A stretch of 43,523 bases of DNA from an uncultured Bacteroidales bacterium (GTDB taxonomy: Bacteria; Bacteroidota; Bacteroidia; Bacteroidales; Porphyromonadaceae): assembly GCA_947290775.1 (NCBI GenBank), contig CAMYPM010000014.1, positions 1-43,523 on the forward strand, written 5' to 3'. The notes beneath the pieces are model-generated. The model was not told the origin of the DNA. It did not search any database and saw only the letters and a program-made list of their open reading frames with translations. A program made the position numbers and the translations under genes. Shown here piece after piece: positions 1 through 7,702 of the stretch. How positions within the stretch are numbered: the first letter of the stretch is position 1; every line of letters starts with the position of its first letter.

Positions 1-1124
1 ACGATGCCTCCAAAAGCTTTGAAGTAGCTCCGGGTAATGCAGCCACATTTGAGCTGCTTGCCTCTTGTCAGGGAAGCGAGGCGCAAGAGCTTCGCATAGA
101 GCGCGAAGGGTCACTCACTTATAGTTTCAAGGCGGAGCCCTCCACATTTGATGCTAAGGGCGGAGAAGGACACGTAACCGGTATCTGCACAGTATTAGAT
201 AAAGGGGGAAAGACGATAAAGAGTACACCCTTAGCGGTATCCGAGTTTGTACTTTCATTGAAATCGGGCAACGCAGCCGAGTTTAGTATCGATCCTGCCA
301 AAAAGAGCTTTGTAGTAAAGCCGGGAGAAGCAGCAGCCAATTTCGTTTTGGAAGTAAAAGCATTGTACGAAGGGGCCTTGTCACAAGAGCTTACAGTGCA
401 TCGCAAAGCGCATAAAGGGCCGCAACCAACTACTCGTTTACCCTTGGAGTACGTTACCGAATACAATGTCAATCCGGAGGGGACAAACTTTGTTACAACG
501 CAAGCCACCAATGTGAGCGGGTACTTCACCTTTGATGATGCAGTAGCTAAATTCTCTGATATAACCATTGGAGGCAAGCGATACCACCTCCCTACAAAAG
601 AGGAGTGGATGTCCATAGTTCCACTTGGCTATGATTATGTCAACTTTATGGACCCAAATAGGTTCAGTGACATTGAAGAAACTGTGAAGGTAGGTAAGGA
701 AAATATCACTTCAAAAAATGACTATCTTGCCGCAGTTTCGGGAGCAAGCTATGCTATTCGATTCAAGGGAACTGACATGATCTCGGCTTGGCGGTACCAA
801 TACTTTTTGGAAGACGGATGTCAGGTACTAAAAATTACTGCAAGAAGTATAAAAGATAAAGGCAAGGTGACGCTTGAAGACATTGCTAATGAAGAGTATT
901 GGAATAAGAATAGCGATTACGATATTATTCGACTATTTCCTGCTTGCGGATGGAAAGATGACTCTCTCAAGCTTAACTATCTAAATGAATGTGGACATTA
1001 TTGGTCCTCAACCCCAAGCGGAACTACTTATGCCTGGTTTATGAGGGTCTTTTCAAATTATGCCTTTATGCGAAACTACAAGAAAGTACACTCTTATTCC
1101 GTACGCCTCTTCTTGTCAGAATAG
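1..1124 (+). CDS. Repeat-containing surface lipoprotein, 3' part (5' end outside window)
   Basis: The reading frame is open from base 3, so this is the 3' part of a gene starting before the window. The visible product holds the end of one roughly 95-residue beta-rich repeat and one full repeat (about bases 110-405, with YSFKAEPSTF and FVVKPGEAAA motifs). A linker and a C-terminal domain with LPTKEEW, SAWRYQY, FPACGW, GHYWSSTP and SVRLF follow. These anchors resemble FISUMP/C-type-lectin-like surface domains of Bacteroidetes and Fibrobacter; that placement is tentative. Bases 1-605 are almost identical to 2042-2646 of the next gene, whereas the C-terminal part diverges. By analogy with that gene it is probably a surface lipoprotein. 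Ligand and function are unknown. Confidence 0.8.
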   Translation, partial: DASKSFEVAPGNAATFELLASCQGSEAQELRIEREGSLTYSFKAEPSTFDAKGGEGHVTGICTVLDKGGKTIKSTPLAVSEFVLSLKSGNAAEFSIDPAKKSFVVKPGEAAANFVLEVKALYEGALSQELTVHRKAHKGPQPTTRLPLEYVTEYNVNPEGTNFVTTQATNVSGYFTFDDAVAKFSDITIGGKRYHLPTKEEWMSIVPLGYDYVNFMDPNRFSDIEETVKVGKENITSKNDYLAAVSGASYAIRFKGTDMISAWRYQYFLEDGCQVLKITARSIKDKGKVTLEDIANEEYWNKNSDYDIIRLFPACGWKDDSLKLNYLNECGHYWSSTPSGTTYAWFMRVFSNYAFMRNYKKVHSYSVRLFLSE

Positions 1125-1476
1125 TAATATTGGTTTTAGTATCCACTTAACATAGTTAATGTAATGCACAACTCTTTCGGGGATAGAGAGAAATAACTTT
1201 AAATAGCTTTTACACTGTAGCGTATTATTGCAATTTGTTCCAATTAGAAGTAACAAACAGCTCTTTCTCATTTTTATTTATGGAAGGGCACAAATTGGAA
1301 TAAGCAAGAAATACAGGCTATCTTTTTCTGTTGGGAAATAGATTTTCTCTCACAACACAGGGAGAGGAATGTATGGGCTAAACAATTCTTTTCAGAGTAC
1401 ATTTAGATCCCCCCTCTCTTTCCCCGAAAGGGAATTGCATATCTCACTTGACATCAACTTTTAAAATAGTTTTTAT
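1125..1476. other. Intergenic region between the two paralogous lipoprotein genes
   Basis: This 352-base gap holds no convincing gene. It is AT-rich with a C-rich patch near 1410-1435. A TTG at 1448-1450 and TAGTTTTT at 1467-1474 loosely resemble a Bacteroidetes promoter for the downstream lipoprotein, but the spacing (16) is short and the last base is off. I see no strong terminator for the upstream gene. Confidence 0.5.
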
Positions 1477-3177
1477 ATGAAAAAAATCTTTTCTTTATTG
1501 GCGGTAGCCTTATTGGCAGTAGCCTGTAACAAACCTGAACCCACCCCACCGGTGGAGAACTCCTTCAAGACTATGTTCAAAGCGACTCCGGCAGAGTTTT
1601 CTGCTCAAGGAGGGAAAGGCGCTGTGGAAGGCATTCTGCAAGAGATTTCTCCGGATGGCAAGGTGATTTCCGAAAAGCCTATGGCAAAAGGTGACTTCAC
1701 CCTTGCGCTCAAATCCGGTGATGCGCTACAAATCTCCATTGACAACGAGACAAAAACATTTGTCGTAAAGCAAGGAGAAACAGCTACTTTCGAACTTGAA
1801 GCTACGACTACAGCCGACAAAGCAAAAGATAGTAAGCAAACATTAACCATCGTACGAGGCGGGAAAATTAGCTACTCATTCACTGCTACCCCGGATCGAT
1901 TTACGGCAATGGGAGGCAAGGGCACAATTGCCGGAGCATGTATTATTACCGATGCTTCGGGTAAAGTTGTATCCGAAAAGACTCTTTTACCAAACGACTT
2001 CTCTCTTTCCATCAAAGGAAATGCTAAAGGAATCAGCGTAGACGATGCCTCCAAAAGCTTTGAAGTAGCTCCGGGTAATGCAGCCACATTTGAGCTACTT
2101 GCCTCTTGTCAGGGAAGCGAGGCGCAAGAGCTTCGCATAGAGCGCGAAGAGTCACTCACTTATAGTTTCAAGGCGGAACCCTCCACATTTGGTGCTGAGG
2201 GCGGAGAAGGACACGTAACCGGTATCTGCACAGTACTAGACAAAGAGGGAAAGACGATAAAGAGTACACCCTTAGCGGTATCCGAGTTTGTACTTTCATT
2301 CAAATCGGGCAACGCAGCCGAGTTTAGTATCGATCCTGCCAAAAAGAGCTTCGTAGTAAAGCCCGGAGACGCAGCAGCTGATTTCGTTTTGGAAGTAAAA
2401 GCACTGTACGAAGGCGCTTTGTCACAGGAGCTTACAGTGCATCGCAAAGCGCATGAGGGCCCATTACCGACCATGCATCTACCCTTGGAGTACGTCACTG
2501 AGTACAATGTCAATCCGGAGGGGACAAACTTTGTTACAACGCAAGCCACCAATGTGAGCGGGTACTTCACCTTTGATGATGCAGTAGCTAAATTCTCTGA
2601 TATAACTATTGGAGGCAAGCGATACCACCTCCCCACAAAAGAGGAGTGGTTGTCTATAGTACCGCTATATGCCGAGAACGATTACGTTAACTTTGAAACG
2701 AGTGTTGTTTACAACGACGTTTCAGAAACTTCTGTTGTCAATGGGAAAACTTTCACTTCAACAAGTGATTACAGAGGAAATATTGATGGTGTAGCCTATG
2801 CTCTTCGCTTTAAAGGCACCGCACTCCTTTCAGCTTGGAGATATGAGTACATTTATAAAAAAGGACAGTGCGGCATGAAGATTACTTGCCGTCCTATAGA
2901 TAATACGACACCCGTTACTATCAACGATATTAAGAAGACTTCTTTTTGGGAATCTAATACCGAAAAGGATATTACTCGCTTCTTTCCCGCTTCCGGCTTT
3001 AAAGTAGGAAAGTCAATCTACGACAATGATAGTAATGGACATTATTGGGCTTCTACTCCGGGGGAAAAATCTAATGCGGCATGGTATATGTTCCTTGGTG
3101 CTTCCTATAGCCATGTTTACGGATTCAATTACAGACCCAATTTCTGTTCAGTACGACTTTTTATTTCACAACTATAA
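1477..3177 (+). CDS. Surface lipoprotein with three Ig-like/BACON-like repeats and a FISUMP-like C-terminal domain
   Basis: The 566-residue product begins with a lipoprotein signal: a basic MKK start, a hydrophobic stretch and lipobox LAVAC with Cys17. Three related beta-rich repeats follow at about residues 30-126, 131-225 and 228-324. Each has a TPxxFxAxGGKG-type opening and a later SFxVxPGxAA-type motif. A linker leads to a C-terminal domain (337-566) with LPTKEEW, SAWRYEY, FPASGF, GHYWASTP and SVRLF, similar to FISUMP/C-type-lectin-like domains (tentative). It is presumably anchored in the outer membrane. Residues 190-390 are nearly identical to the upstream paralogue, with a divergent patch in the linker and a divergent C-terminal domain, a mosaic that suggests recombination or gene conversion. 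Function is unknown; adhesion or surface recognition is plausible. Confidence 0.85.
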   Translation: MKKIFSLLAVALLAVACNKPEPTPPVENSFKTMFKATPAEFSAQGGKGAVEGILQEISPDGKVISEKPMAKGDFTLALKSGDALQISIDNETKTFVVKQGETATFELEATTTADKAKDSKQTLTIVRGGKISYSFTATPDRFTAMGGKGTIAGACIITDASGKVVSEKTLLPNDFSLSIKGNAKGISVDDASKSFEVAPGNAATFELLASCQGSEAQELRIEREESLTYSFKAEPSTFGAEGGEGHVTGICTVLDKEGKTIKSTPLAVSEFVLSFKSGNAAEFSIDPAKKSFVVKPGDAAADFVLEVKALYEGALSQELTVHRKAHEGPLPTMHLPLEYVTEYNVNPEGTNFVTTQATNVSGYFTFDDAVAKFSDITIGGKRYHLPTKEEWLSIVPLYAENDYVNFETSVVYNDVSETSVVNGKTFTSTSDYRGNIDGVAYALRFKGTALLSAWRYEYIYKKGQCGMKITCRPIDNTTPVTINDIKKTSFWESNTEKDITRFFPASGFKVGKSIYDNDSNGHYWASTPGEKSNAAWYMFLGASYSHVYGFNYRPNFCSVRLFISQL

Positions 3178-3436
3178 ACTGGGAATAGGAGGATAGATCT
3201 CAAAAAGATCGTTCCTCTACTATTTGCAATGTGGCTTGCAGCCCTGTCTCAGGGGCTCAAGCCTTTTCACTGGCCCTCCCTACCCCCTGGCAGAGAATAA
3301 CCCTGAGGATGGCGTGCGCTAAAGCAACATTCTCTCCACTCTCCGCATAGGGGAGGTGAAGGCATATACCGAAGCACTTTCTCGATAGGTTCTAATCTTT
3401 CATAAAATAAACACATAGCGGATTTGCAAATTTGAG

Positions 3437-3485
3437 CAAAGCGTAGCGAATTAGCTGATAGAGCGTTCGTTACGCTTTGTTTTTC
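3437..3485 (+). terminator. Rho-independent terminator candidate downstream of the lipoprotein gene
   Basis: The arms CAAAGCGTAGCGAA (3437-3450) and TTCGTTACGCTTTG (3466-3479) pair over 14 positions with one G-T position. The loop is 15 bases and a run of T follows. It lies 260 bases after the lipoprotein stop, so it may instead insulate the mobile element. Confidence 0.55.
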
Positions 3486-3582
3486 TATGGGGCAGAGCCA
3501 ACGAAATACCACCTCGAAGCCAAACGGTGCAGAAGTTCAGTTACCACCTCGTTACTCCCGTAACGGGTGCAAATTTCTTGCT

Positions 3583-3600
3583 AAAAGGTTCTGTTTCTGC
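3583..3600. repeat. Candidate attL direct repeat
   Basis: AAAAGGTTCTGTTTCTGC occurs here and again at 13311-13331 with three extra bases. It lies directly next to the inverted repeat GCGTTTTGCGT and 73 bases before the integrase start, where the att site of such elements is expected. The match is imperfect, so this is a candidate only. Confidence 0.4.
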
Positions 3601-3609
3601 GTTTTGCGT
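3599..3609. repeat. Left inverted repeat of the element
   Basis: GCGTTTTGCGT here is repeated in inverted orientation at 13180-13190 (ACGCAAAACGC). Beyond the 11 bases both copies continue towards a shared GCTGTC with different spacing. Such repeats near the ends of tyrosine-recombinase elements are often integrase arm or core binding sites; that role is inferred. Confidence 0.5.
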
Positions 3610-3643
3610 AGATTTACATAGCTGTCGGTAACTCACTAATAAC

Positions 3644-3667
3644 TAAATTTGTAACCAAAAAAAGGAG
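3644..3667 (+). promoter_or_regulatory. Integrase -7 box and strong ribosome binding site
   Basis: TAAATTTG at 3644-3651 matches the Bacteroidetes -7 consensus TAnnTTTG, although I see no well-placed -33 TTG. AGGAG at 3663-3667, six bases before the ATG, is an unusually canonical Shine-Dalgarno sequence for this phylum and fixes the integrase start. Confidence 0.5.
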
Positions 3668-3673
3668 TGAGTT

Positions 3674-4906
3674 ATGCGTAGTACATTCAAGGTATTATTT
3701 TACGTGAAGAAAGGCAGCGAGAAGCCGAACGGCAACCTGCCTCTGATGTGCCGTATCACGGTGGACGGCGAGATTAAACAGTTCAGTTGCAAGATGGACG
3801 TTCCCCCACGGTTGTGGGACGTGAAGAACAGCCGTGCTTTGGGCAAGAGCGTCGAAGCGCAGAGAATCAACCTTGCGGTAGATAAAATCCGTGTGGAGGT
3901 AAACCGCCGCTACCAAGAACTGATGCAGACGGACGGATATGTTACCGCCGCCAAACTCAAAGACGCCTATCTCGGTATCGGCATCAAGCAGGAAACTTTG
4001 CTGAAGCTGTTCGAGCAGCACAACGCCGAGTTTGAGAAGAAAGTCGGGCACAGCAGGGCGCAGGGTACATTCACCCGTTATCGGACGGTCTGCAACCATA
4101 TTCGGGAGTTTTTGCCCCACACCTACAAGCGTGAGGACATTCCGTTAAAGGAACTCAACCTCACTTTCATCAACGATTTCGAGTATTTTCTGCGCACGGA
4201 GAAGAAATGCCGCACTAATACCGTGTGGGGCTACATGATTGCGTTGAAACACATCGTTTCGATAGCGAGGAACGACGGGCGTTTGCCCTTTAATCCCTTT
4301 GCCGGATATATCAACTCTCCCGAAAGCGTGGACAGGGGCTACCTCACCCAAACGGAGATACAGACGCTCATGGACGCACCCATGAAGAACGCCACCCACG
4401 AGCTTGTACGGGACTTGTTCGTCTTTTCGGTGTTCACGGGTTTGGCGTATTCGGACGTGAAGAACCTCACCACCGACCACCTACAAACATTCTTCGACGG
4501 CAACCTTTGGATAATCACCCGAAGAAAGAAGACCAACACCGAATCGAACATCCGCCTTTTAGACGTTCCCAAACGTATCATCGAAAAGTACAAGGGACTG
4601 GCAAGGGACGGTCATGTTTTCCCCGTTCCGAGTAACGGAAGTTGCAACAAGATACTTAAAGAGATAGGCAGACAATGCGGCTTCAAGGTACGTTTGACCT
4701 ATCATGTGGCACGCCACACGAACGCTACGACCGTACTTTTATCGCACGGCGTACCCATCGAAACGGTGAGCCGTCTTTTGGGGCATACCAACATAAAGAC
4801 CACCCAAATTTACGCCAAAATCACCGCCCAGAAGATAAGCCAAGACATGGAAACCTTGTCGCACAAGTTGGAAGATATGGAGAAGAATATCTGTCGAGCC
4901 ATCTAA
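3674..4906 (+). CDS. Tyrosine recombinase/integrase of the Bacteroides mobile-element type
   Basis: The 410-residue enzyme should catalyse integration and excision of the element. It has an N-terminal arm-binding region (about 1-100), a SAM-like core-binding domain (about 105-210) and a catalytic domain (about 220-390). Visible catalytic residues are lysine in the TRRKKT beta-hairpin (about 285), HVAR (His344, Arg347), LGH (His371) and the nucleophile Tyr380 in QIYAKI. The position of the first catalytic arginine, usually in TGLRxSD, is alanine (TGLAYSD, Ala258). IntDOT-type Bacteroides integrases also lack this arginine, so it is probably a lineage trait rather than damage. The AGGAG site supports the start. 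The next gene begins 17 bases downstream, suggesting co-transcription. Confidence 0.93.
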   Translation: MRSTFKVLFYVKKGSEKPNGNLPLMCRITVDGEIKQFSCKMDVPPRLWDVKNSRALGKSVEAQRINLAVDKIRVEVNRRYQELMQTDGYVTAAKLKDAYLGIGIKQETLLKLFEQHNAEFEKKVGHSRAQGTFTRYRTVCNHIREFLPHTYKREDIPLKELNLTFINDFEYFLRTEKKCRTNTVWGYMIALKHIVSIARNDGRLPFNPFAGYINSPESVDRGYLTQTEIQTLMDAPMKNATHELVRDLFVFSVFTGLAYSDVKNLTTDHLQTFFDGNLWIITRRKKTNTESNIRLLDVPKRIIEKYKGLARDGHVFPVPSNGSCNKILKEIGRQCGFKVRLTYHVARHTNATTVLLSHGVPIETVSRLLGHTNIKTTQIYAKITAQKISQDMETLSHKLEDMEKNICRAI

Positions 4907-4923
4907 TTAAAAACAGAATACCG

Positions 4924-5316
4924 ATGAAAGAAGAAAGGAATATTATCACGATGGACGAGCAGGGCAATATCTTCCTGCCGAACGATATAGGTGCAACCGC
5001 CATGACCGAGTGGGAAATCTGCGAACTGTTCGGGGTTATCGCCCCGACGGTTCGGGCAGGGATAAAGGCACTCTGCAAAAGCGGAGTTTTGAGTATATAT
5101 GACATAAAGCGCATTATCCGCATATCGGACAGATACAGCGCGGAGGTTTACAACCTCGAAACGATAGCCGCCCTCGCTTTCCGTATCGAATCGTTCGGGG
5201 CGGCGAAAGTCCGCAAAGTGTTGTTGGAAAGGATTATAAACAGGCGAAAAGAGAAAACGACGGTATTCGTGTCGGTTGTTTCGGACGGCAAGCCCAACAG
5301 CCGTTGGAAAGCATGA
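4924..5316 (+). CDS. Small helix-turn-helix protein linked to the integrase
   Basis: The 130-residue product starts at ATG 4924, shortly after the integrase stop; upstream in-frame codons overlap the integrase and are not credible. It has a short acidic N-terminus and a predicted helix-turn-helix around residues 28-50 (TEWEICELFGVIAPTVRAGI). A second helical part contains YDIKRIIRIS and ESFGAAKVRKVLLERI. The position after an integrase fits an excisionase-like or regulatory DNA-binding protein of a mobilizable element. No family name is secure. Confidence 0.7.
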   Translation: MKEERNIITMDEQGNIFLPNDIGATAMTEWEICELFGVIAPTVRAGIKALCKSGVLSIYDIKRIIRISDRYSAEVYNLETIAALAFRIESFGAAKVRKVLLERIINRRKEKTTVFVSVVSDGKPNSRWKA

Positions 5317-5320
5317 TGAT

Positions 5321-5384
5321 ATATCAACATACCAACATGCAAACATACCAACATATCAGCATACCAACATGCAAACCTATCACT
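5321..5384 (+). repeat. Tandem octamer iterons
   Basis: Eight consecutive 8-base units follow one another: ATATCAAC, ATACCAAC, ATGCAAAC, ATACCAAC, ATATCAGC, ATACCAAC, ATGCAAAC, CTATCACT. ATACCAAC recurs exactly every 16 bases (5329, 5345, 5361), and the 17-base CATACCAACATGCAAAC occurs at 5328 and 5360. The array starts four bases after the stop of the helix-turn-helix gene, so binding by that protein or by mobilization proteins is plausible. Confidence 0.8.
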
Positions 5385-5716
5385 ATGGTGATATATATTG
5401 CAGGTTCTATTCCTCTTTTCAGAGGAAAGCGGAGCAATCATTTCCGTTTACAAAGGCAAAGCAAGCACGGGGCTTTATGTCGGCTAAAAGGTCAGGCGGC
5501 TGCGCCGTTTCCCTATAAATCTTCCTCTCGCTTCGCTGCGAGCGTATTTATCGGGAAAACCTTGTATCCGACCGCCCCATGCAAAAGAGCCTTTGAAAAC
5601 GGAAACGACCGCCCCGCCACCCACCGACCGAAAGGGAAAAAATAAGGTGGGGTTATATGGGTAAGCAGACGGCAGGGACAGCCACCGCAGAAAGGCAGAC
5701 GGACGGCACGCCGCAG

Positions 5717-5816
5717 GGTATTTACTGAGAAAATACCGTAGCTTCTTAGGGAATTTTCCGAGCCGCAATACTACGTATCGCTGAAAATTCCCCAATAAGG
5801 CAAGGGGCAAGCCCCT
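5717..5816. other. Putative oriT: nested inverted repeats
   Basis: GGTATTT and AAATACC pair at 5717-5737. GGGAATTTTC (5749-5758) pairs perfectly with GAAAATTCCC (5783-5792), and the interval contains a smaller near-palindrome, GCaATACtacGTATcGC (5765-5781). AGGGGC/GCCCCT follows at 5803-5816. MobV relaxases act at inverted-repeat oriT sites upstream of their own gene, which fits this location 80 bases before the relaxase. The nick position cannot be read from the sequence. Confidence 0.55.
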
Positions 5817-5898
5817 CTGCACACCCCATCGGGGACGGCATTTGCCGCCCCCGAAGATACAAAAAATCATTGTTTCACAAGCCAAAAAAGAAGAATAT

Positions 5899-7260
5899 AT
5901 GGGTTTCGTAGTTTTACACATGGAAAAGGCGCACGGCAGCGACAGCGGAACGACCGCACATATCGAGCGTTTCATCATACCGAAGAACGCCGACCCCACA
6001 CGCACGTACTTAAACCGCAGGCTCATCGACTACCCCGACGGGGTGAAAGACCGTTCGGCGGCTATACAGCAGAGATTGGAAGAAGCGGGGCTGACACGCA
6101 AAATCGGAAGCAACCAAGTACGGGCTATCCGCATCAACGTATCGGGAACGCACGAGGACATGAAGCGGATAGAGGAAGAGGGGCGTTTGGACGAGTGGTG
6201 CGCCGACAATCTGAAATACTTCGCCGACACGTTCGGAAAGGAGAACATCGTGGCGGCTCACCTGCACAGGGACGAGGAAACGCCGCACATACACGTTACA
6301 CTCGTCCCCATCGTCAAGGGAGAGCGCAAGCGCAGGAAAAGGGAGGAACAGACAAAGAAGCGATACCGCAAGAAGCCGACCGACACCATGAGGCTGTGCG
6401 CAGACGATATTATGACACGACTGAAATTGAAGTCCTACCAAGATACCTATGCCGAAGCGATGGCAAAATACGGGCTGCAAAGGGGCATAGACGGCTCGAA
6501 GGCTCGTCACAAGTCCACGCAGCAGTATTATCGGGATATACAGAAACTCTCCGATAACCTCAAAGCGGAAGTGGTGGATTTGCAGCAGCAGAAAGAAACG
6601 GCACGGGAGGAACTAAGACGGGCGAAAAAAGAAATACAGACCGAGAAGCTGAAAGGAGCGGCAACCACCGCAGCCGCCAACATCGCCGAGAGTGTCGGTT
6701 CTCTTTTCGGCAGCAACAAGGTCAAGACATTGGAAAAAGAGAACACCGCCCTACATAGGGAGGTAGCCGACCACGAGGAAACCATCGAAGCCCTGCAAGA
6801 TAGAATACAGACCATGCAGGCAGACCACAGCCGACAGATGGCGGAAGTAGAACGGAAGCACCGCAGGGAGATAGCGGACAAGGAAACGAAGCACAAAGAG
6901 GAAATATCTTTCTTGAAAACGGTAATCGCAAAGGCTGCGGCATGGTTTCCCTATTTCCGTGAAATGCTCCGTATCGAAAACCTCTGCCGCCTTGTGGGAT
7001 TCGATGAAAGGCAAACCGCAACGCTCGTCAAGGGAAAGCCGTTGGAGTATGCAGGGGAACTCTACTCGGAGGAACACGAACGGAAATTCACGACCGAAAA
7101 GGCATGGTTTCAAGTCGTGAAAGACCCCACCGACGGGACTAAATTGGTTCTTGCCATTGACCGAAAGCCCATTGCCGAGTGGTTCAAAGAGCAATTCGAT
7201 AAGCTACGGCAGAGCATTCGCCGACCAATACAACCGCAAAGGAAAAGCAGAGGGATTTAG
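5899..7260 (+). CDS. MobV-family (Mob_Pre) relaxase
   Basis: The 453-residue protein should nick oriT and lead the DNA strand into a helper conjugation channel. ATG 5899 gives an N-terminus typical of the family (MGFVVLHMEK); a TTG 57 bases upstream is less likely. The relaxase domain covers about residues 1-210 and shows the hallmark histidine motif HLHRDEETPHIHVTLVPI (about 124-141). Residues about 215-350 are rich in Glu, Lys and Arg and look like coiled coil. A small C-terminal globular part (about 360-440) follows. No other mobilization protein is evident and no coupling protein is present, so transfer would need a helper in trans. Confidence 0.93.
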   Translation: MGFVVLHMEKAHGSDSGTTAHIERFIIPKNADPTRTYLNRRLIDYPDGVKDRSAAIQQRLEEAGLTRKIGSNQVRAIRINVSGTHEDMKRIEEEGRLDEWCADNLKYFADTFGKENIVAAHLHRDEETPHIHVTLVPIVKGERKRRKREEQTKKRYRKKPTDTMRLCADDIMTRLKLKSYQDTYAEAMAKYGLQRGIDGSKARHKSTQQYYRDIQKLSDNLKAEVVDLQQQKETAREELRRAKKEIQTEKLKGAATTAAANIAESVGSLFGSNKVKTLEKENTALHREVADHEETIEALQDRIQTMQADHSRQMAEVERKHRREIADKETKHKEEISFLKTVIAKAAAWFPYFREMLRIENLCRLVGFDERQTATLVKGKPLEYAGELYSEEHERKFTTEKAWFQVVKDPTDGTKLVLAIDRKPIAEWFKEQFDKLRQSIRRPIQPQRKSRGI

Positions 7261-7393
7261 GGGAAATAGATAAATAATCAACTGTACCTCAATCACTAAA
7301 TTCAAGTCAATCAAATTATTGGCATTCTATGGTGCATAAACGAAATAAAAGTAGTAAATTTGCCAAATAATGACAAATTGAAAAAATATTCGA
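7261..7393 (+). promoter_or_regulatory. Promoter region of the defence operon
   Basis: TAAATTTG at 7355-7362 matches the Bacteroidetes -7 consensus and lies 31 bases before the ATG of the XRE regulator. I see no correctly spaced -33 TTG. If the regulator acts like an R-M controller protein its operator should lie here, but I could not identify clear symmetric boxes. Confidence 0.4.
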
Positions 7394-7702
7394 ATGTTAT
7401 TCGCTCAAAAGATCAAAGCGGCCAGAGTCCGAAGCGGATTGTTGCAAAAGCAATTGGCTTCGGCTTTGAATATAGATGTCCCTATGTATAGCCGAATAGA
7501 ACGCGGAGACAGGCAAGCTAAAAAGGAGCAAGTGGTATTGCTTTCGGATATCTTGAATATCGAACGGGAAGAGTTGTTGAGCCTTTGGATTGCGGATAAG
7601 ATAAATGCAATTATCGGAGACGATAAAAACATTGCAGATAAAGCGTTGAAGACTATAATTGACAATAGAAATGGAAATAAAGACTATACACACGCTTATT
7701 AA
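7394..7702 (+). CDS. XRE-family helix-turn-helix regulator, controller-protein-like
   Basis: The 102-residue protein has a Cro/C1-type helix-turn-helix at about residues 5-60 (KIKAARVRSGLLQKQLASAL, then YSRIERGDR), followed by a short helical tail. It is the first gene of the defence operon and overlaps the methyltransferase start by 32 bases, so translation is probably coupled. Small XRE proteins placed before type II restriction genes are typically C proteins, which time methyltransferase and endonuclease expression when the system enters a new host. That role is inferred from position and size. Confidence 0.85.
   Translation: MLFAQKIKAARVRSGLLQKQLASALNIDVPMYSRIERGDRQAKKEQVVLLSDILNIEREELLSLWIADKINAIIGDDKNIADKALKTIIDNRNGNKDYTHAY

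Larger units (their letters stand above)
3178..3673. other. Intergenic region: lipoprotein terminator and left end of the mobile element
   Basis: This 496-base gap has no credible gene. It contains a long hairpin with a T tract (3437-3485), a short palindrome GTTACtcccGTAAC at 3551-3564, a candidate left att repeat (3583-3600), an 11-base inverted repeat GCGTTTTGCGT (3599-3609) whose partner lies at 13180-13190, and the integrase promoter and ribosome binding site. Confidence 0.6.
5317..5898. other. Non-coding tract before the relaxase: iterons, palindromes, probable oriT
   Basis: This 582-base gap has no convincing gene. From left to right it holds octamer tandem repeats (5321-5384), a TATCAC/GTGATA palindrome (5378-5393), a CCTCT/AGAGG hairpin near 5410, a CTCGC/GCGAG hairpin near 5530, GGTATTT/AAATACC (5717-5737), a 10-base inverted repeat with a nested smaller one (5749-5792), and AGGGGC/GCCCCT (5803-5816). 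The density of structure directly before a relaxase gene suggests an origin of transfer and its regulator sites. Confidence 0.6.

Noticed and set aside
1..3177. Diversity-generating retroelement acting on the lipoprotein C-terminal domains
   Set aside because: No reverse transcriptase, template repeat or adenine-biased variation is visible; the differences are spread along the domain and include length changes.
5657..5728. A 23-codon frame (MGKQTAGTATAERQTDGTPQ...) before the relaxase
   Set aside because: It overlaps the oriT-like hairpins, is very short, and matches no family that I know; coding potential is not supported.
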